This document shows, one piece after another, positions 28,082 to 38,860 of a stretch of DNA of 64,000 bases; the stretch's first letter is position 1, and each line of letters begins with the position of its first letter. The stretch is from Bremerella volcania (GTDB lineage: Bacteria > Planctomycetota > Planctomycetia > Pirellulales > Pirellulaceae). The notes under the pieces were generated by a model, which was not told the origin of the DNA, did not search any database, and worked only from the letters and a program-made list of their open reading frames with translations. Made by a program: the position numbers and the translations under genes. The DNA lies in contig NZ_CP036289.1 in NCBI RefSeq assembly GCF_007748115.1, forward strand, positions 4,216,001 through 4,280,000, given 5' to 3'.

Positions 28082-29173
28082 ATGGAAGCCGGAATCGTCG
28101 GGCTGCCGAATGTCGGTAAATCGACCCTATTCAACGCGTTAACTGCTGCGGGCATCGCCAGCGAAAATTACCCTTTCTGTACGATCGAACCGAACGTGGG
28201 GATTGTATCTGTCCCAGATCCTCGCTTGGATGTGATTCAGAGCTTCATCAAGACCCAGAAGGTGATTCCCGCCATTTTGCGCCTAGTCGATATCGCTGGC
28301 ATCGTGCGGGGCGCTTCCGAAGGGGAAGGCCTGGGCAATAAGTTCCTGTCCCATATCCGTGAGGTCGACGCCATCATACATGTCGTCCGCTGTTTTCAAG
28401 AGCCCAACGTTATCCACGTGGACGGAAGTGTCGACCCGATTCGCGACATCGAAACAATCGATACCGAGTTGATGCTGGCCGACCTGCAAACGGTGGAATC
28501 GGCTCGTGACAAGGCCGCCCGAACGGCCCGTTCCGGTGATAAGGACGCCAAGGCCAAGGTCGAGATTCTAAATCAATGCCAGACCCTGCTCGCCGAAGGT
28601 AAGCCTCTGCGTTCGGCGGATTGGCACGATCCTGAAATGTTCAATATCGTGCGTAACTACGGGCTGCTGACTGCCAAAAGCGTTCTTTATCTGGCCAATG
28701 TTGACGAAGACAACCTGACCGGCGAAGGAGAAGTGGTCGATCGAGTTCGTGCACGGGCCGCGGCCGAAGGGGGAGAAGTGGTCCCCGTATGTGCCAAGAT
28801 CGAGTCGGAACTGAGCGAACTGGACGACTACGATCGAAAAGAGATGCTCGAAAGCGTTGGCCTGGACGAACCAGCTTTAGCGGTTGTCGCCCGGGCAGCC
28901 TACAAGCTTCTTGGCCTGCAAAGTTATTTCACCGCCGGTGAGAAAGAAGTTCGAGCCTGGACGATTCCAATTGGAGCGACGGCACCGCAAGCTGCCGGCG
29001 TGATTCACTCTGACTTCGAACGGGGCTTCATACGGGCAGAATGCTATTCGCTAGAAGATCTGGAAACGTACAAGAGTGAAAAGGCGATTCGCGAAGCTGG
29101 TAAGCTGCGCGTCGAAGGCAAGAGCTACGTCATGAAGGATGGGGACATCGTTCACTTCCTGTTTAACGTTTAA
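28082..29173 (+). CDS. ychF: Ribosome-binding ATPase YchF (Obg-type P-loop protein)
   Basis: Protein of 363 residues, the usual length. The G1 loop GLPNVGKST is at residues 7-15, followed by the switch and G3 (DIAG, near 68). The G4 position reads NVDE instead of NKxD, the change that makes YchF prefer ATP over GTP. A coiled-coil insertion and a C-terminal TGS domain complete it. YchF binds the ribosome and is linked to stress responses. It is a single gene whose 3-prime end overlaps the convergent transglutaminase gene by 11 bases. Highly conserved; assignment firm. Confidence 0.97.
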   Translation: MEAGIVGLPNVGKSTLFNALTAAGIASENYPFCTIEPNVGIVSVPDPRLDVIQSFIKTQKVIPAILRLVDIAGIVRGASEGEGLGNKFLSHIREVDAIIHVVRCFQEPNVIHVDGSVDPIRDIETIDTELMLADLQTVESARDKAARTARSGDKDAKAKVEILNQCQTLLAEGKPLRSADWHDPEMFNIVRNYGLLTAKSVLYLANVDEDNLTGEGEVVDRVRARAAAEGGEVVPVCAKIESELSELDDYDRKEMLESVGLDEPALAVVARAAYKLLGLQSYFTAGEKEVRAWTIPIGATAPQAAGVIHSDFERGFIRAECYSLEDLETYKSEKAIREAGKLRVEGKSYVMKDGDIVHFLFNV

Positions 29174-31628
29174 TCTTTCGCATGGCGAGCGTCTGCTGCT
29201 CGATCAGCAGCAGATGTTCGCTGATGGCGTCTTGCTGAGCTGGCGCCAGATCTTTGCTGCCGTAGCGGATCTGATAGTACCAATCGGTAAGATCGGACAG
29301 CGGGGAAAGCATCTCACTGGCAATCCCACGAGTCTTGCAATCGGCGATAACCGATGTAATAAACTCGCGCGGCGTATCTGATTCTTTCCGCTGCCACCCA
29401 GCTTTAGAAAGTAGCTTCTCAACCTTGAAATAGAAGCCCGTGCGGTGCGACTTACTTGGGAACCACCGCAAGAACAAGCGTTTGATGCTCGTCCAATAGC
29501 GTCGGAAGAGGGTCCGTATCAGCTCGAAGATCACCACTAACAAGAGCAATACTAGCATCGTAAAGATCGATGCAAATCCGCTAAACCATTCATCACTCAT
29601 GTGAATGCCCATCGAGGCCAGGCTGTCGCGGAAAAACTTAGACCACTGCTCGCGGCTGACCCAGCCTTCAAATGGCTTGACCAGGTTATCGGTCAGGGGT
29701 TTATAGATGTCCTTCTCTTGGCGCTCGCTATTCATGCCCACCACATAGTCACGCCAGGCCAGTTCGACGTAGTCAAACCAATCTAGGAAGGTGTCGAAGA
29801 TGGTACCACTATCCTTTCTGTTCGGTGAAGGACGTGACGCAGGCGTAGGATCCAGCCGCAGCCAGGCCCCATTGGGGTAATCTTCTTTGGAAATCCCAAC
29901 AGGAAGATTGTCGGGACTAAGAAAACACTCGACCCACGCATGCGCGTGCTTCTGCTTGACGGCGTAGTAACCGCCGACCGAGTTGAACTCGCCCCCTTTG
30001 TAGCCCACGACAACCCGAGCAGGAATCTTCTGCGTTCGCAGCATGATGGCCAAGGCACTCGCAAAGAACTCGCAGTGCCCTGTTCGGTGATTCACCACGA
30101 AGTCTTCGATGGGATCCAAACGGGTGTTCTTCATATGCACAGGTACATGCAACGAATAGGTATAGTTGCCGTCCAGCACGAAGTGGCGCTCCATACGCTG
30201 GGCAATTGCGAATTGGGTTGGCTTTTCGTCCCCATTAACGGGAATATCGGCTACCAATTCGTCGGCCGTCTCCGTCAAACCATGAAACAGCGTATCGGCA
30301 AACTCCTTATCGAGCGGTACCTGCGTCAAATCGTTTTGAACGTAGTGATGGAACTGGCGATCTCTGAGTGGATGACGGCAAGGGATTAGGTCGGCATCCG
30401 CACCAAAGGGATTCCAGGGAACCAGCATTTCGTATTGATCCGGCTGCCGAACCTGGGCCTGCGCGTCGGTTGCCATCGAGACGATACCGAGCGTTTGATT
30501 GTCCACGATGTCGCGAGCCGTGTTCAGTGACGAATAAGCTGGATAAATACTGAACAGCAGCACGCCTTCGTTGGTTCGATCGAAATGAATCGATTGATTC
30601 GTAGCTATTTGCTGACGAACCAGGTTCGTCTTTAACGGCGGAGGCTTCAGTTCGCTAACCTGATAGTTCTTCAGGTTGCCTACAATCCACGTCTTGCTAT
30701 TAGGAAAGTAAGTGCTGAGAGACGTTCCGCGGAAGTAAGGCTCGTATTCCGTGTCAATAATTGTTCCGGTGTTTAAATCCGACAGTCTAACCCGCATCAC
30801 GAATCGATCGCTTTGAAGGATATGCCCCATATCGTTCAGCGAGATCTGGTCTTTAAATCCCGTCGTGGCTCCAAATTCACCACCGAAAGACTGTGACAAT
30901 TGCCCCTGATCAAATCGCGGGAAGCAATAGAACAACACAACCGTAGCACAAAGCGTGAAGAAGCCCATTTTCAAAACTTGGGCAAACATCTTACCGCTCG
31001 AGAAGACAGAAGCCAGGTTGCCCGGCAGTTGTCCTGATAGCGAAATCACCGGCGCGGAAACAACCGTGGAGTCATTCGACTCGACCGGCTTCTTGGCCAT
31101 AAAGGAAAACAACGGGCGATTCTCGACGGCATCGTGAGCCGCTTTGAGTTCTGGATCAACGCGCAGCGTCTCGCGATAAACAAAGAACAGACAAAGCGTC
31201 GTGAGCGCGGTGAACATATAGGGAATCAGCATCAGGCCGAACGTAACCCCAAAGTCAAGCGCAGCAGCCACCACCACTTGCAGCAGGCTTAAGACCGCTA
31301 AATGCCAGTAGACGCGGGTCGTTTTCGGCTGGAACAGCAAAACGACTTGCAGGTAAATGAGCAGCTTCGCGATCGCAACCAGCTTGGAACTCCCATCGTC
31401 CCAAAAGTCGAAAAAAGAAAACACCACTGCGATCAGCGCCGCGAAGTTCGCCAGATTTCGATTCAGCGTAATCCATCCCTTGATATCGGTCAGGTAAACC
31501 GACAGGAATGCACCGATGGTCGCCAAGAGAGGCAGCGCGGAGTTACCGCCTTGTCCGAATGCGAGAAAGAGAGAACCAAGGGCTGCCAACAAGGCAACGC
31601 TAATTTGGAGAAGCCGCTCTACTTTCAT
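29163..31628 (-). CDS. Membrane transglutaminase-like protein (DUF3488/TgpA type)
   Basis: Protein of 821 residues. Six or so hydrophobic helices occupy residues 5-240 (DUF3488-type membrane block), followed by a periplasmic transglutaminase core. The catalytic Cys is in [11 protein letters not shown] near residue 525, His in [10 protein letters not shown] and Asp in [13 protein letters not shown] further helix near 690-712 precedes a cytoplasmic DUF4129-like tail. Architecture and gene order match TgpA-type proteins, where MoxR, DUF58 and transglutaminase genes occur together. The catalytic triad is complete. Its start overlaps the stop of the DUF58 gene by four bases, so it is translationally coupled as third gene of the operon. 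Substrate unknown. Confidence 0.9.
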   Translation of the reverse strand: MKVERLLQISVALLAALGSLFLAFGQGGNSALPLLATIGAFLSVYLTDIKGWITLNRNLANFAALIAVVFSFFDFWDDGSSKLVAIAKLLIYLQVVLLFQPKTTRVYWHLAVLSLLQVVVAAALDFGVTFGLMLIPYMFTALTTLCLFFVYRETLRVDPELKAAHDAVENRPLFSFMAKKPVESNDSTVVSAPVISLSGQLPGNLASVFSSGKMFAQVLKMGFFTLCATVVLFYCFPRFDQGQLSQSFGGEFGATTGFKDQISLNDMGHILQSDRFVMRVRLSDLNTGTIIDTEYEPYFRGTSLSTYFPNSKTWIVGNLKNYQVSELKPPPLKTNLVRQQIATNQSIHFDRTNEGVLLFSIYPAYSSLNTARDIVDNQTLGIVSMATDAQAQVRQPDQYEMLVPWNPFGADADLIPCRHPLRDRQFHHYVQNDLTQVPLDKEFADTLFHGLTETADELVADIPVNGDEKPTQFAIAQRMERHFVLDGNYTYSLHVPVHMKNTRLDPIEDFVVNHRTGHCEFFASALAIMLRTQKIPARVVVGYKGGEFNSVGGYYAVKQKHAHAWVECFLSPDNLPVGISKEDYPNGAWLRLDPTPASRPSPNRKDSGTIFDTFLDWFDYVELAWRDYVVGMNSERQEKDIYKPLTDNLVKPFEGWVSREQWSKFFRDSLASMGIHMSDEWFSGFASIFTMLVLLLLVVIFELIRTLFRRYWTSIKRLFLRWFPSKSHRTGFYFKVEKLLSKAGWQRKESDTPREFITSVIADCKTRGIASEMLSPLSDLTDWYYQIRYGSKDLAPAQQDAISEHLLLIEQQTLAMRKIKR

Positions 31629-32872
31629 GACAAGCTCTCCGTTTTCCTGGTGTTTCGCGGGGTTGGCATGTGAAAGAACATGGCATCGTCTCCCCGTCCC
31701 GCCGAGACCGTTTTCACTCGTCCGAGTTCACTACGCAGCTTTGCGTCGTTCCAGACAGGGGCAAAGACTTCCGTATCTGACAAATCGGTCTTACGTGTGG
31801 TAAGAAGAATCACGCGTGACCCTGGCCGAGAAGTTCGTAAACAGTTGGCCATCGTCGACCCGATGTCATGCTCGTCAGTAGGTACCAGAACAGCCAAATC
31901 ATGCATCGCTTGAACGACGAATGCCTGCGAGACGTTCCCGACGATGCTCTCGGTCGACTCACCGCAACTGATCAGCTGTAGTTGGCATCCCCCGACGACG
32001 GCCAACTCGCGAACCGCCGTAGCAGCCATGCTGATAATGCGTTCGGCACGATCTTTGTCTTCGTCGGTTGGCGTTTCGGGTAGCCACGCATCAACGATCA
32101 ACACGAAGTCCTGCTGGTTCTGCTTCTCGAATTGCCGGACGACCAGTTCTCCCTGCTTGGCGCTGCTACGCCAATGGATCCACTGTTTGGGGTCTCCGTT
32201 TCGCCATTCTCGCAGGCCGTAAAAGTCCCCCTCCAGCAAACCATGCTGACGACGTGACGAGGCGAAGCCGGACTTCTCCTGCTGGATCATCCTTCGCCAG
32301 GCCGGCGTCATCTGTCCTAGACGGGGCATGACGACGATGGTGGTAACCAGCGTGTCCAAGCGCGTGCTCCGCATCAGCCCCAGCGGAAATGCGGTCGTTG
32401 CCGAAAGGGGCCCCAGTTGGTACTTACCCCGTTTGCGAATGACCGCTTTGTACGAGATGGCCGCTTCGTCCTTGTTGCCGATCTTGGCAAAGAAGACGTC
32501 TACTTCCTGAGCAGGCTCCGGGTCGTACCCTTCGACTTGCATAAGCTTGTCTTCGATAACAACCGCGTACGTGGCATGACGCCCCCCATTCTTCGCGGTA
32601 AGTTCGACGAAAAATGGGTCGTCACACGAAAGCAGCGAAGGAACCCGTCGCGAGAACTTCAAGTTGCGCAGACTGCTTGTAACAACCCATAAATTGAACA
32701 GCAAAGGGCCCAACAACATGCAGGCCAAGATCATCAGCAACTGGATGTTGCTACGGACGATCGCCCCGGCCAGAATGAAGATGAATACCAGAAAATAGTA
32801 TGTTCCTTCTTGCGTAATGGAGACACCACGCAAGCGAAACCATGAGAACATCCTCGAACCGGCTTCCGACAT
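31625..32872 (-). CDS. DUF58 domain protein with N-terminal membrane anchor
   Basis: Protein of 415 residues. Two hydrophobic helices near residues 20-65 precede a soluble region with the DUF58 signature (YGLREWRNGDPKQWIHWRSS near residue 215). A von Willebrand-A-like fold follows, with an FVLIVDAW strand near 255. DUF58 proteins accompany MoxR ATPases and are thought to be their partners or substrates in envelope-related chaperoning. It lies between moxR (66 bases upstream) and the transglutaminase gene (four-base overlap downstream). A canonical MIDAS motif is not obvious. Family call firm, function inferred from family context. Confidence 0.9.
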   Translation of the reverse strand: MSEAGSRMFSWFRLRGVSITQEGTYYFLVFIFILAGAIVRSNIQLLMILACMLLGPLLFNLWVVTSSLRNLKFSRRVPSLLSCDDPFFVELTAKNGGRHATYAVVIEDKLMQVEGYDPEPAQEVDVFFAKIGNKDEAAISYKAVIRKRGKYQLGPLSATTAFPLGLMRSTRLDTLVTTIVVMPRLGQMTPAWRRMIQQEKSGFASSRRQHGLLEGDFYGLREWRNGDPKQWIHWRSSAKQGELVVRQFEKQNQQDFVLIVDAWLPETPTDEDKDRAERIISMAATAVRELAVVGGCQLQLISCGESTESIVGNVSQAFVVQAMHDLAVLVPTDEHDIGSTMANCLRTSRPGSRVILLTTRKTDLSDTEVFAPVWNDAKLRSELGRVKTVSAGRGDDAMFFHMPTPRNTRKTESLS

Positions 32873-32938
32873 AAGCCTGCTGCTTAGTCCTTTCAGTGTG
32901 GATGCGATCGACCGCGAGAATCAACGGCCCGAACATCC

Positions 32939-33880
32939 TTACACAGGTATCGAAATCTCTTCCACAATCCGGCCGACCATCGATTCGACCGCTTCTCGCT
33001 GCCCGGCATGGAGAAATCCTTTTGGGATCACCCGGTGAGCAAGCACCGATACGGCAAGATGCTTCACGTCGTCTGGAACGACGTATTCGCGACCGTCTAA
33101 CAACGCATGGCTCTGGGCAGCCCGAAACAGACTGAGACCGGCTCGGGTACTTGCCCCAACCTCCAGGTCATCACTGGTTCGAGTACCGTCAATGATGTCC
33201 AACAAGTATTCGCTGATGGTCTCACTGACTTCGATCTTTCGCACCGAATCCTGCAGTTGTGCGATCTGATCACACGTCACCACCGGCGATAGCTCTTCCA
33301 CGGGTTCGCCAATACGGTGCGATTCCAAAATCGTGCGTTCGGCGGCACGGTCGGGGTAGCCCATCGAGATCCGCATCAAGAAACGATCCAACTGGCTTTC
33401 GGGAAGCGGATAGGTACCCTCGAACTCGAACGGGTTTTGCGTGGCGATCACCATAAAGGGGCGTGGCAGGTTGTGGGTATCGCCATCAATCGAAACCTGG
33501 CGATCACTCATCGCTTCCAGCAAAGCACTTTGCGTTCGTGGAGACGAACGATTGATTTCATCCGCAATCACGATGTTCGAGAATATCGGCCCCGAGTGGA
33601 ATACGAACTCGTTCGTCTTCGAGTTGAAAATATTCGAGCCGACGATATCGCTCGGCAAGAGATCGGGTGTGAATTGTAATCGGCAGAAATGGCCGGATAC
33701 GCTACGGGCAAGCGCCTTACCAACCAAGGTCTTGCCAACGCCCGGAACGTCCTCAAGCAGGATGTGCTCGCCCGCGAGTAGAGCCACGAGACATTTCCGC
33801 ACGACCTCGGGTTTCCCTACCACAACCTGATTGATATTCGCTTCCAACTCGGATACGAGACTTAAGAGCTCGGCTGGCAT
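32939..33880 (-). CDS. MoxR-family AAA+ ATPase
   Basis: Protein of 313 residues, normal for MoxR. Walker A GVGKT lies near residue 45, Walker B (IVIADEINR) near 108, followed by the MoxR signature SSPRTQSALLEAMSDRQVS. Sensor region ATQNPFEFEGTYPLPESQLDRF and the C-terminal AAA lid with GASTRAGL are present. MoxR proteins are chaperone-like ATPases that act with VWA-domain or DUF58 partners. First gene of the MoxR-DUF58-transglutaminase operon, which reads toward and collides with ychF. Family identity is certain; its client is not. Confidence 0.95.
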   Translation of the reverse strand: MPAELLSLVSELEANINQVVVGKPEVVRKCLVALLAGEHILLEDVPGVGKTLVGKALARSVSGHFCRLQFTPDLLPSDIVGSNIFNSKTNEFVFHSGPIFSNIVIADEINRSSPRTQSALLEAMSDRQVSIDGDTHNLPRPFMVIATQNPFEFEGTYPLPESQLDRFLMRISMGYPDRAAERTILESHRIGEPVEELSPVVTCDQIAQLQDSVRKIEVSETISEYLLDIIDGTRTSDDLEVGASTRAGLSLFRAAQSHALLDGREYVVPDDVKHLAVSVLAHRVIPKGFLHAGQREAVESMVGRIVEEISIPV

Positions 33881-34381
33881 TCAACATCCCTTGAGCGTGC
33901 GGATCTTCACTAATCATTCATCGGTGTCGCTTCGTGGTGGGCGAACCCGACGAACGCTGACGAGGTGTCCAATGGGTTCGACACGTCACCATTCGTCTGA
34001 GCTGCCTCATTATAGCGAATCAATGTGGAAAAGTAGTGTTCCGAGATTCGTTTCAGAACGAGAGTCTCCGAAAAGATTCTCATGATTGACCGCATTACCG
34101 TTTGTAACCCCGCAAAGTTTCAAGTGTTACTACCGCACGCAAAATCAGTTGTCGCCGACCCGCAGATTGCCCCATCGATGTTGCCGCCGCGAAACAACGT
34201 TGATTTTCGGAAACATTCTCTATGGTTTTGACTTACAAGCAGCCGTGCATCCTAAACCGCCTATCGACAGAGACTTAGGATTTTTTCAGCGGACATTCCA
34301 TGGCATCCCCCCAGGTGTGGCACCTGCGTTGCAGGTCATTTCCCCAGGGCCATTGCTGCTGCTTCATCCGGGGAAAGAGCT
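33881..34381. other. 501-base divergent intergenic region with leader hairpins
   Basis: No gene recognised. It should hold the promoters of the moxR operon (minus) and the acyltransferase gene (plus). Near the right end are two hairpins that cannot form together, AGGTG/CACCT (34313-34325) and ACCTGC/GCAGGT (34322-34336). A stem TTTCCCC/GGGAAA-type (34339-34376) would pair with the purine-rich ribosome-binding region just before ATG 34382. Confidence 0.4.
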
Positions 34382-35482
34382 ATGTCAGAAGTGATCGAAA
34401 TCAACGAAATCGAAGAGCTGCAAGGCTACGCTTGCTTCTGGAACCGGTTGCACGCCAAGACCCCCAACGCGACATTCTTTCAAACCCTGCCCTGGTTGGA
34501 AACTTACTGGAAGTTTTTTGGTCACGGAAAGAACTTGCGGGTATTACTGGTTCAGGTCGACTGTGAGATCAAAGGAATCGTACCACTTATCGAACAAATC
34601 GAGCGGACCAAGGCAGGTCCCGTACGGATCCTCACCTACCCGCTGGATGGCTGGGGCCCTTTCTACGGTCCCATCGGCAGTGATCAAACCGCCACACTCT
34701 ATGCGGCTATGCAGTACTTACAAGCAACGCCACGCACTTGGGATCTGCTCGACCTCCGCTATGTTGACCCAACCGTCGACCGCGGTCGGATTTTTAATAC
34801 GATGCGATGTCATGGGATGACACCCAAGGTGTTGCCGTGGAATCCTTCGTACGCGATCGAGCTTCCCGATGACTTTGAGAAGTTCGTTTCAACGCGCAGT
34901 TCCAAGTTTCGCGCGGTGATTCGTCGAACTCTTCGAAAAGCAAACGAAGCGGGCGTGACCAGTGATCGTTACCGGCCAATGGTCTGTCCAACGGAAAACG
35001 CGGAACCCAATCTCGACCTGTATGACGAGTGTGTGTTACTCGCGCGACGAACGTGGCAAGCGTGTAGCACTACCGGAACGACCATCTCACATCCCGAAGC
35101 TGCAGACTATTTTCGCGACTGCTTTATTCAGGCCTCGCGACTGGGGATGATCGACATGATGACGCTTCGCCAGAAAGATCGCATGATTGCGTTTAGCTAC
35201 AACTTTCATCATCTGGGCAACATCCTGGGCATGCGAATGGGGTACGAGTTGGATAGCAAGCAACTTAGCCCCGGAACCGTGATGATGTCGCACCAGATTC
35301 GCGACTCGATCGAGCGAGGAGACAGGATCATCGATCTTGGTCCCGAACACTACGAAATCAAATCACGCTGGATCAATCGTACGCTCGAATCGCAGCGGAT
35401 TTGCCACTACGCCCGGCTCTCACTTTCCGCCAACGTGTTGCGGATGGGGCACTGGTGGAAGTATCACCGCGGTGCGGCGTGA
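34382..35482 (+). CDS. FemAB/BioF2-like GNAT acyltransferase (CelD family)
   Basis: Protein of 366 residues. The N-terminal half contains FFQTLPWLETYWKFFG (residues 31-46) and a repeated GNAT-like fold. The C-terminal half has the PF13480-type acetyltransferase pattern: RRTLRKANEAG near residue 185, a strand-turn segment RMIAFSYNFHH near 262, the GYE...SPG motif near 285 and a closing IDLGPEHYEIKSRW. Such proteins are often encoded with polysaccharide or envelope genes and are thought to acylate sugars or peptidoglycan precursors. It stands alone; its end lies two bases from the convergent CHAT gene. Acyl donor and acceptor unknown. Confidence 0.82.
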   Translation: MSEVIEINEIEELQGYACFWNRLHAKTPNATFFQTLPWLETYWKFFGHGKNLRVLLVQVDCEIKGIVPLIEQIERTKAGPVRILTYPLDGWGPFYGPIGSDQTATLYAAMQYLQATPRTWDLLDLRYVDPTVDRGRIFNTMRCHGMTPKVLPWNPSYAIELPDDFEKFVSTRSSKFRAVIRRTLRKANEAGVTSDRYRPMVCPTENAEPNLDLYDECVLLARRTWQACSTTGTTISHPEAADYFRDCFIQASRLGMIDMMTLRQKDRMIAFSYNFHHLGNILGMRMGYELDSKQLSPGTVMMSHQIRDSIERGDRIIDLGPEHYEIKSRWINRTLESQRICHYARLSLSANVLRMGHWWKYHRGAA

Positions 35483-35484
35483 CG

Positions 35485-38400
35485 CTACGGCATCTCTTTC
35501 TTCGGGTTGATGCCGGTATCGATCAGCATCATATCGGCCCAAAAGTAAGGATGATCAAGCGTCTGGGGGATGGATACTCCGCTTCCTTTCAGGCGCGGTT
35601 CCTTTTTCGGATCGAGCGATAACTTTCGGACGTCCTCCATCGTCTCCTGCCAAGCCGTGCTTGCAGGCATCTCGGCGATGCGGCTGGCAATCCCTTCTAC
35701 CGTTGCCACGCTGGCTGATCCAGCCGAATGCCAGCGACTGAGGACAACCGTTTCCGAACCGGTCGCCATGAGTCCCAGTGCCGTCAGGAAGACATCGTTG
35801 CCGGTCGTGTTCCCCTTCAATGCGTCCTCAGCACCGGTGTGAAATCCAGGGAGGTAAATCACTTCCGGTCCCCCCAAAGGAGATCGCAGCCACGCGGCTA
35901 ACTCGCTGCCGGGCTTGCTTCGATCGGCTTGCGCCGGCGACCAGTTCCAGACGTCGCCTCGATTGGCGTCTTCACTGTCATCGATCACAACCAGCTGATC
36001 CCAGACCTTGGCCAACAGGCTCGAAGGCCCAACCGGGGGGCGGTCAATCTTATCCGGAGCGACGAAGACATCCTTTAATTGATCGAACTGCTCGATCGTA
36101 ATTTCGGAGTCATCCGAGTTAAACAAACGTCCCACAACGATTGCCGTGTTTTGCGGACGCGGACGGGCATCCTTTTGCGGAACCGCCAGGCTGGCCGTCG
36201 GCGCATACCGAATCGGAATTACCTCTGAGACCGGGACCGTATGCCCTGCCCCGAGACCGTCATCGGTGTGAAGAGCTTCGAAGGGAACGTACCACAACAC
36301 ATCGTCCGGCACGATTACCAACTCGGAATAAGTATTCCAAAAGCCTGGCTTGAGTGTCGGAATGAACCGCTTGAGTAGTTCGGCTGACGTCGTCTTCCAC
36401 TGGGTCTCAGCCAGATCCTTTGCTTGAACCGGTGCGTCACGTTTTACCAAACCAATCTGCTTCAGCAGGTCTCCGATCTGCCCTTTAATCTCGCGAGGGT
36501 TATCGAGCGTCCAGTGGACATAGTCTTTCTTGGTAAACAAAAACGCGTGGACGCTGCGTGTCGTCGAGAAGAACGTCAGCACGAGTTGCGTATCTTCCAA
36601 CTTCTCGCGGATTTCGGCGGTCGACTTCAAAGGGGGAAAGAGAAACTGGCTTGGCGTCCGTCTCAGTGCGATGGCCGCCAAAAGCACTTCGTAACCATCA
36701 GAAACGTTCTGCAATTTCTCGACCAGATCTCGTTGTTTTACAAACGTTTCTTTGTCGTCTGGCTGCAAGTCGACTTGCAGCAGTTCTCCTTTGAGTCGTT
36801 TAGCTTCGTCTTGAAACGTCTTCAGTTCAGGATGTTTTGCCAACAAATCCTGCCGCTGCAATTTCCCCTTGGTATCGAGCGTGGCGTCAGGCGATTCAAG
36901 CACCCAGCGCAGCGCTAGTAAACGCCCCCCCAGGGGCAGCGTGGCAAAAAAACGCATACGTCGGATACGATCGGCAAGCTCTAGAGCCAGTTCCGGCTGT
37001 TTACGCATGATGGCCGTGTTGAACCAATTCTCCATTGCCGTCGGGTTAGGAGTCAGCAGGACGGTAAGTGTTTCAAATGGCTCCGAAATCCAATCGGCGT
37101 CAGTTGGCTCGCGCAGGAGTTCATCGTAGAGGAGCTGGGCCGAACGCTCGGTGATGGTATTCGACACGAACAACTGATTGGTCATTTCGGTCTGATAGAC
37201 GCGAGTCGAAGCGGATCGGTTGGCAGCGACCGCGGAAGCAAAGTTGCTGGTACCCGCCGAAGCGTTCCCTCCCTGAAAAGCCAAGAGAGCCGATAGGTAC
37301 CCATAACGGATGCCAACTCGCCCTTTGCTCATCGAGCGGCGGTTCATCGCTCGTCTGGCGTCTTCCAACGCACCGCTGGCAGCGGGAAGATTTCCCATGT
37401 ACGAATTGGCCTCGGCCAGTGCCAGATTCAGCTTGGCCCGTAACGCGTCAAGCTTGCGAAGCTCGTTCCAATTCGCCATCGCCAGCAAGCCCTGCGGCAT
37501 CTGACCTGCCTTGGTGATCATGCTGACCTTCGCCAGCCCATCGAGGGCATCTTCGACCTGCTGATACTGCTGAAACGCCGCCGCCGAGTAAGATGCTTCC
37601 AAGAAGTAAGTCTGCGCGGCCGCGAAGTCTTGCTGTTCGAGAGCGATTCTTCCTAGTTGCAAGAGAGCCAACGAAGTCAGAGCGTGATCGTATTGGCCGG
37701 CAGTCGTAAGACTTCGCTGGAGAGTCTGGACTGCTTCATCCGTCTTGCCTGCCGCCGCCAATGCCAAGCCGTGCTGAACATCAACCCAGGCCCCGGTCCA
37801 ATGGTTCGGCGGGGCAGGACGACGCTGCAAGATGCCAACCAGGTTTCCGGTCAGCCCGTCATATTTGCTGATCGGGCCCATGATCTCTTGTCGGCGGTAA
37901 ATCGCCAAGGCAATGCATCGCGCGATCTCGCCGGCGCGAACAGGCATGATCCGACCGGCAGAAAGAACGCCGCCACCGCGAACGGCAGCCTGGTTTTGGG
38001 CATCGGTCTGCCCCTGGAATGTCGGAAGCGAGTCGGGGTAATTTCCGATCAGCGTATTTCGCCCCGACTTTCCCCAAGTCACATTAGCGCGAAGGTCATT
38101 ACTGACAGGACCGATGGGTTGTAAGCTCTCCGGATTGATACGCAGCATCCAGTTGGAATGCTGAACGAATAAAAGTAGCGCCGTGTTGTAGTTCTCGAGT
38201 GCCTGGGCATTATTTCCCATCTGGAAGTGGCATTCGCCGAGCATGGTGGCGTAACAGATCGAGTCAATCCAACGCCCCTCCGTAGAGCGAACCCCCGCAC
38301 GCCCGGCAGCGTTGAAGATTTCCCCTGCCCCTTGGTAGTCTCCCTGATAGAAAGGGATGAACCCCGCGTAATAGGCATCGTTGGGGACGACCGAACTTCC

Positions 38401-38493
38401 CCTATTTTGAGCCCAGCCCGGCGTGGGCGTCACGAGACCAGCACTGATAGCGAGGATAAGCGCGAGGAATATGCGGCTGCTAGCCAATGACAT
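35485..38493 (-). CDS. Secreted TPR/CHAT-domain protein with apparently inactive CHAT
   Basis: Protein of 1002 residues. The ATG at 38493 is preferred over 38727 because AAGGAG (38506-38501) precedes it by seven bases and the protein then starts with a signal peptide (SRIFLALILAISAG, processing near GWAQ). Residues about 40-480 are helical TPR-like repeats. A C-terminal CHAT (caspase-like) domain occupies about 690-1002, ending in the typical DHPYFWADMMLID segment. In CHAT proteases the Cys sits in LSACETG; the matching position here reads LPGFHTG with Phe884, and the usual histidine segment reads VVIDDSED (835-842). It thus looks like a non-catalytic CHAT protein. Its role, perhaps protein-protein interaction in the envelope, is inference. 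Confidence 0.82.
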   Translation of the reverse strand: MSLASSRIFLALILAISAGLVTPTPGWAQNRGSSVVPNDAYYAGFIPFYQGDYQGAGEIFNAAGRAGVRSTEGRWIDSICYATMLGECHFQMGNNAQALENYNTALLLFVQHSNWMLRINPESLQPIGPVSNDLRANVTWGKSGRNTLIGNYPDSLPTFQGQTDAQNQAAVRGGGVLSAGRIMPVRAGEIARCIALAIYRRQEIMGPISKYDGLTGNLVGILQRRPAPPNHWTGAWVDVQHGLALAAAGKTDEAVQTLQRSLTTAGQYDHALTSLALLQLGRIALEQQDFAAAQTYFLEASYSAAAFQQYQQVEDALDGLAKVSMITKAGQMPQGLLAMANWNELRKLDALRAKLNLALAEANSYMGNLPAASGALEDARRAMNRRSMSKGRVGIRYGYLSALLAFQGGNASAGTSNFASAVAANRSASTRVYQTEMTNQLFVSNTITERSAQLLYDELLREPTDADWISEPFETLTVLLTPNPTAMENWFNTAIMRKQPELALELADRIRRMRFFATLPLGGRLLALRWVLESPDATLDTKGKLQRQDLLAKHPELKTFQDEAKRLKGELLQVDLQPDDKETFVKQRDLVEKLQNVSDGYEVLLAAIALRRTPSQFLFPPLKSTAEIREKLEDTQLVLTFFSTTRSVHAFLFTKKDYVHWTLDNPREIKGQIGDLLKQIGLVKRDAPVQAKDLAETQWKTTSAELLKRFIPTLKPGFWNTYSELVIVPDDVLWYVPFEALHTDDGLGAGHTVPVSEVIPIRYAPTASLAVPQKDARPRPQNTAIVVGRLFNSDDSEITIEQFDQLKDVFVAPDKIDRPPVGPSSLLAKVWDQLVVIDDSEDANRGDVWNWSPAQADRSKPGSELAAWLRSPLGGPEVIYLPGFHTGAEDALKGNTTGNDVFLTALGLMATGSETVVLSRWHSAGSASVATVEGIASRIAEMPASTAWQETMEDVRKLSLDPKKEPRLKGSGVSIPQTLDHPYFWADMMLIDTGINPKKEMP

Positions 38494-38860
38494 CGGCAAG
38501 CTCCTTGGGATTAGCGTCAACGGTGGTGATAACGCCATTCTACCCCCCACATGCAAACGTTTCACAGAAAAAGACACAAACGTTAGGCACCTAACCATCA
38601 AAATGAATGCCCACACGAACCCCATCCGGGGTGATCGGGCTATCCCAGCGGTGTCAATTTGCACCGAATAAACCGATTTGGATGCTTGTACGGGTTTTTC
38701 CATTTTTTGGTGCAAAGTTTCGCCCACGAAGGGTCGATACCGAATGTAACGACTTTACGCATCACATGCGTTGTTCATTCACGCGACCCTTTCAGCCCGC
38801 GGCGAAATTTGGATGTGGTTCAGGACGAACCTGTCGCCGACCTGGTGGAGACTTCCAAGG
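38494..38860. other. 367-base divergent intergenic region
   Basis: Promoter region for the CHAT gene (minus) and a small lipoprotein gene (plus). No gene recognised. It holds the CHAT ribosome-binding site (AAGGAG, minus strand 38506-38501) and an eight-base inverted repeat, TTTGCACC at 38658-38665 with GGTGCAAA at 38709-38716, of unknown meaning. Confidence 0.35.
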
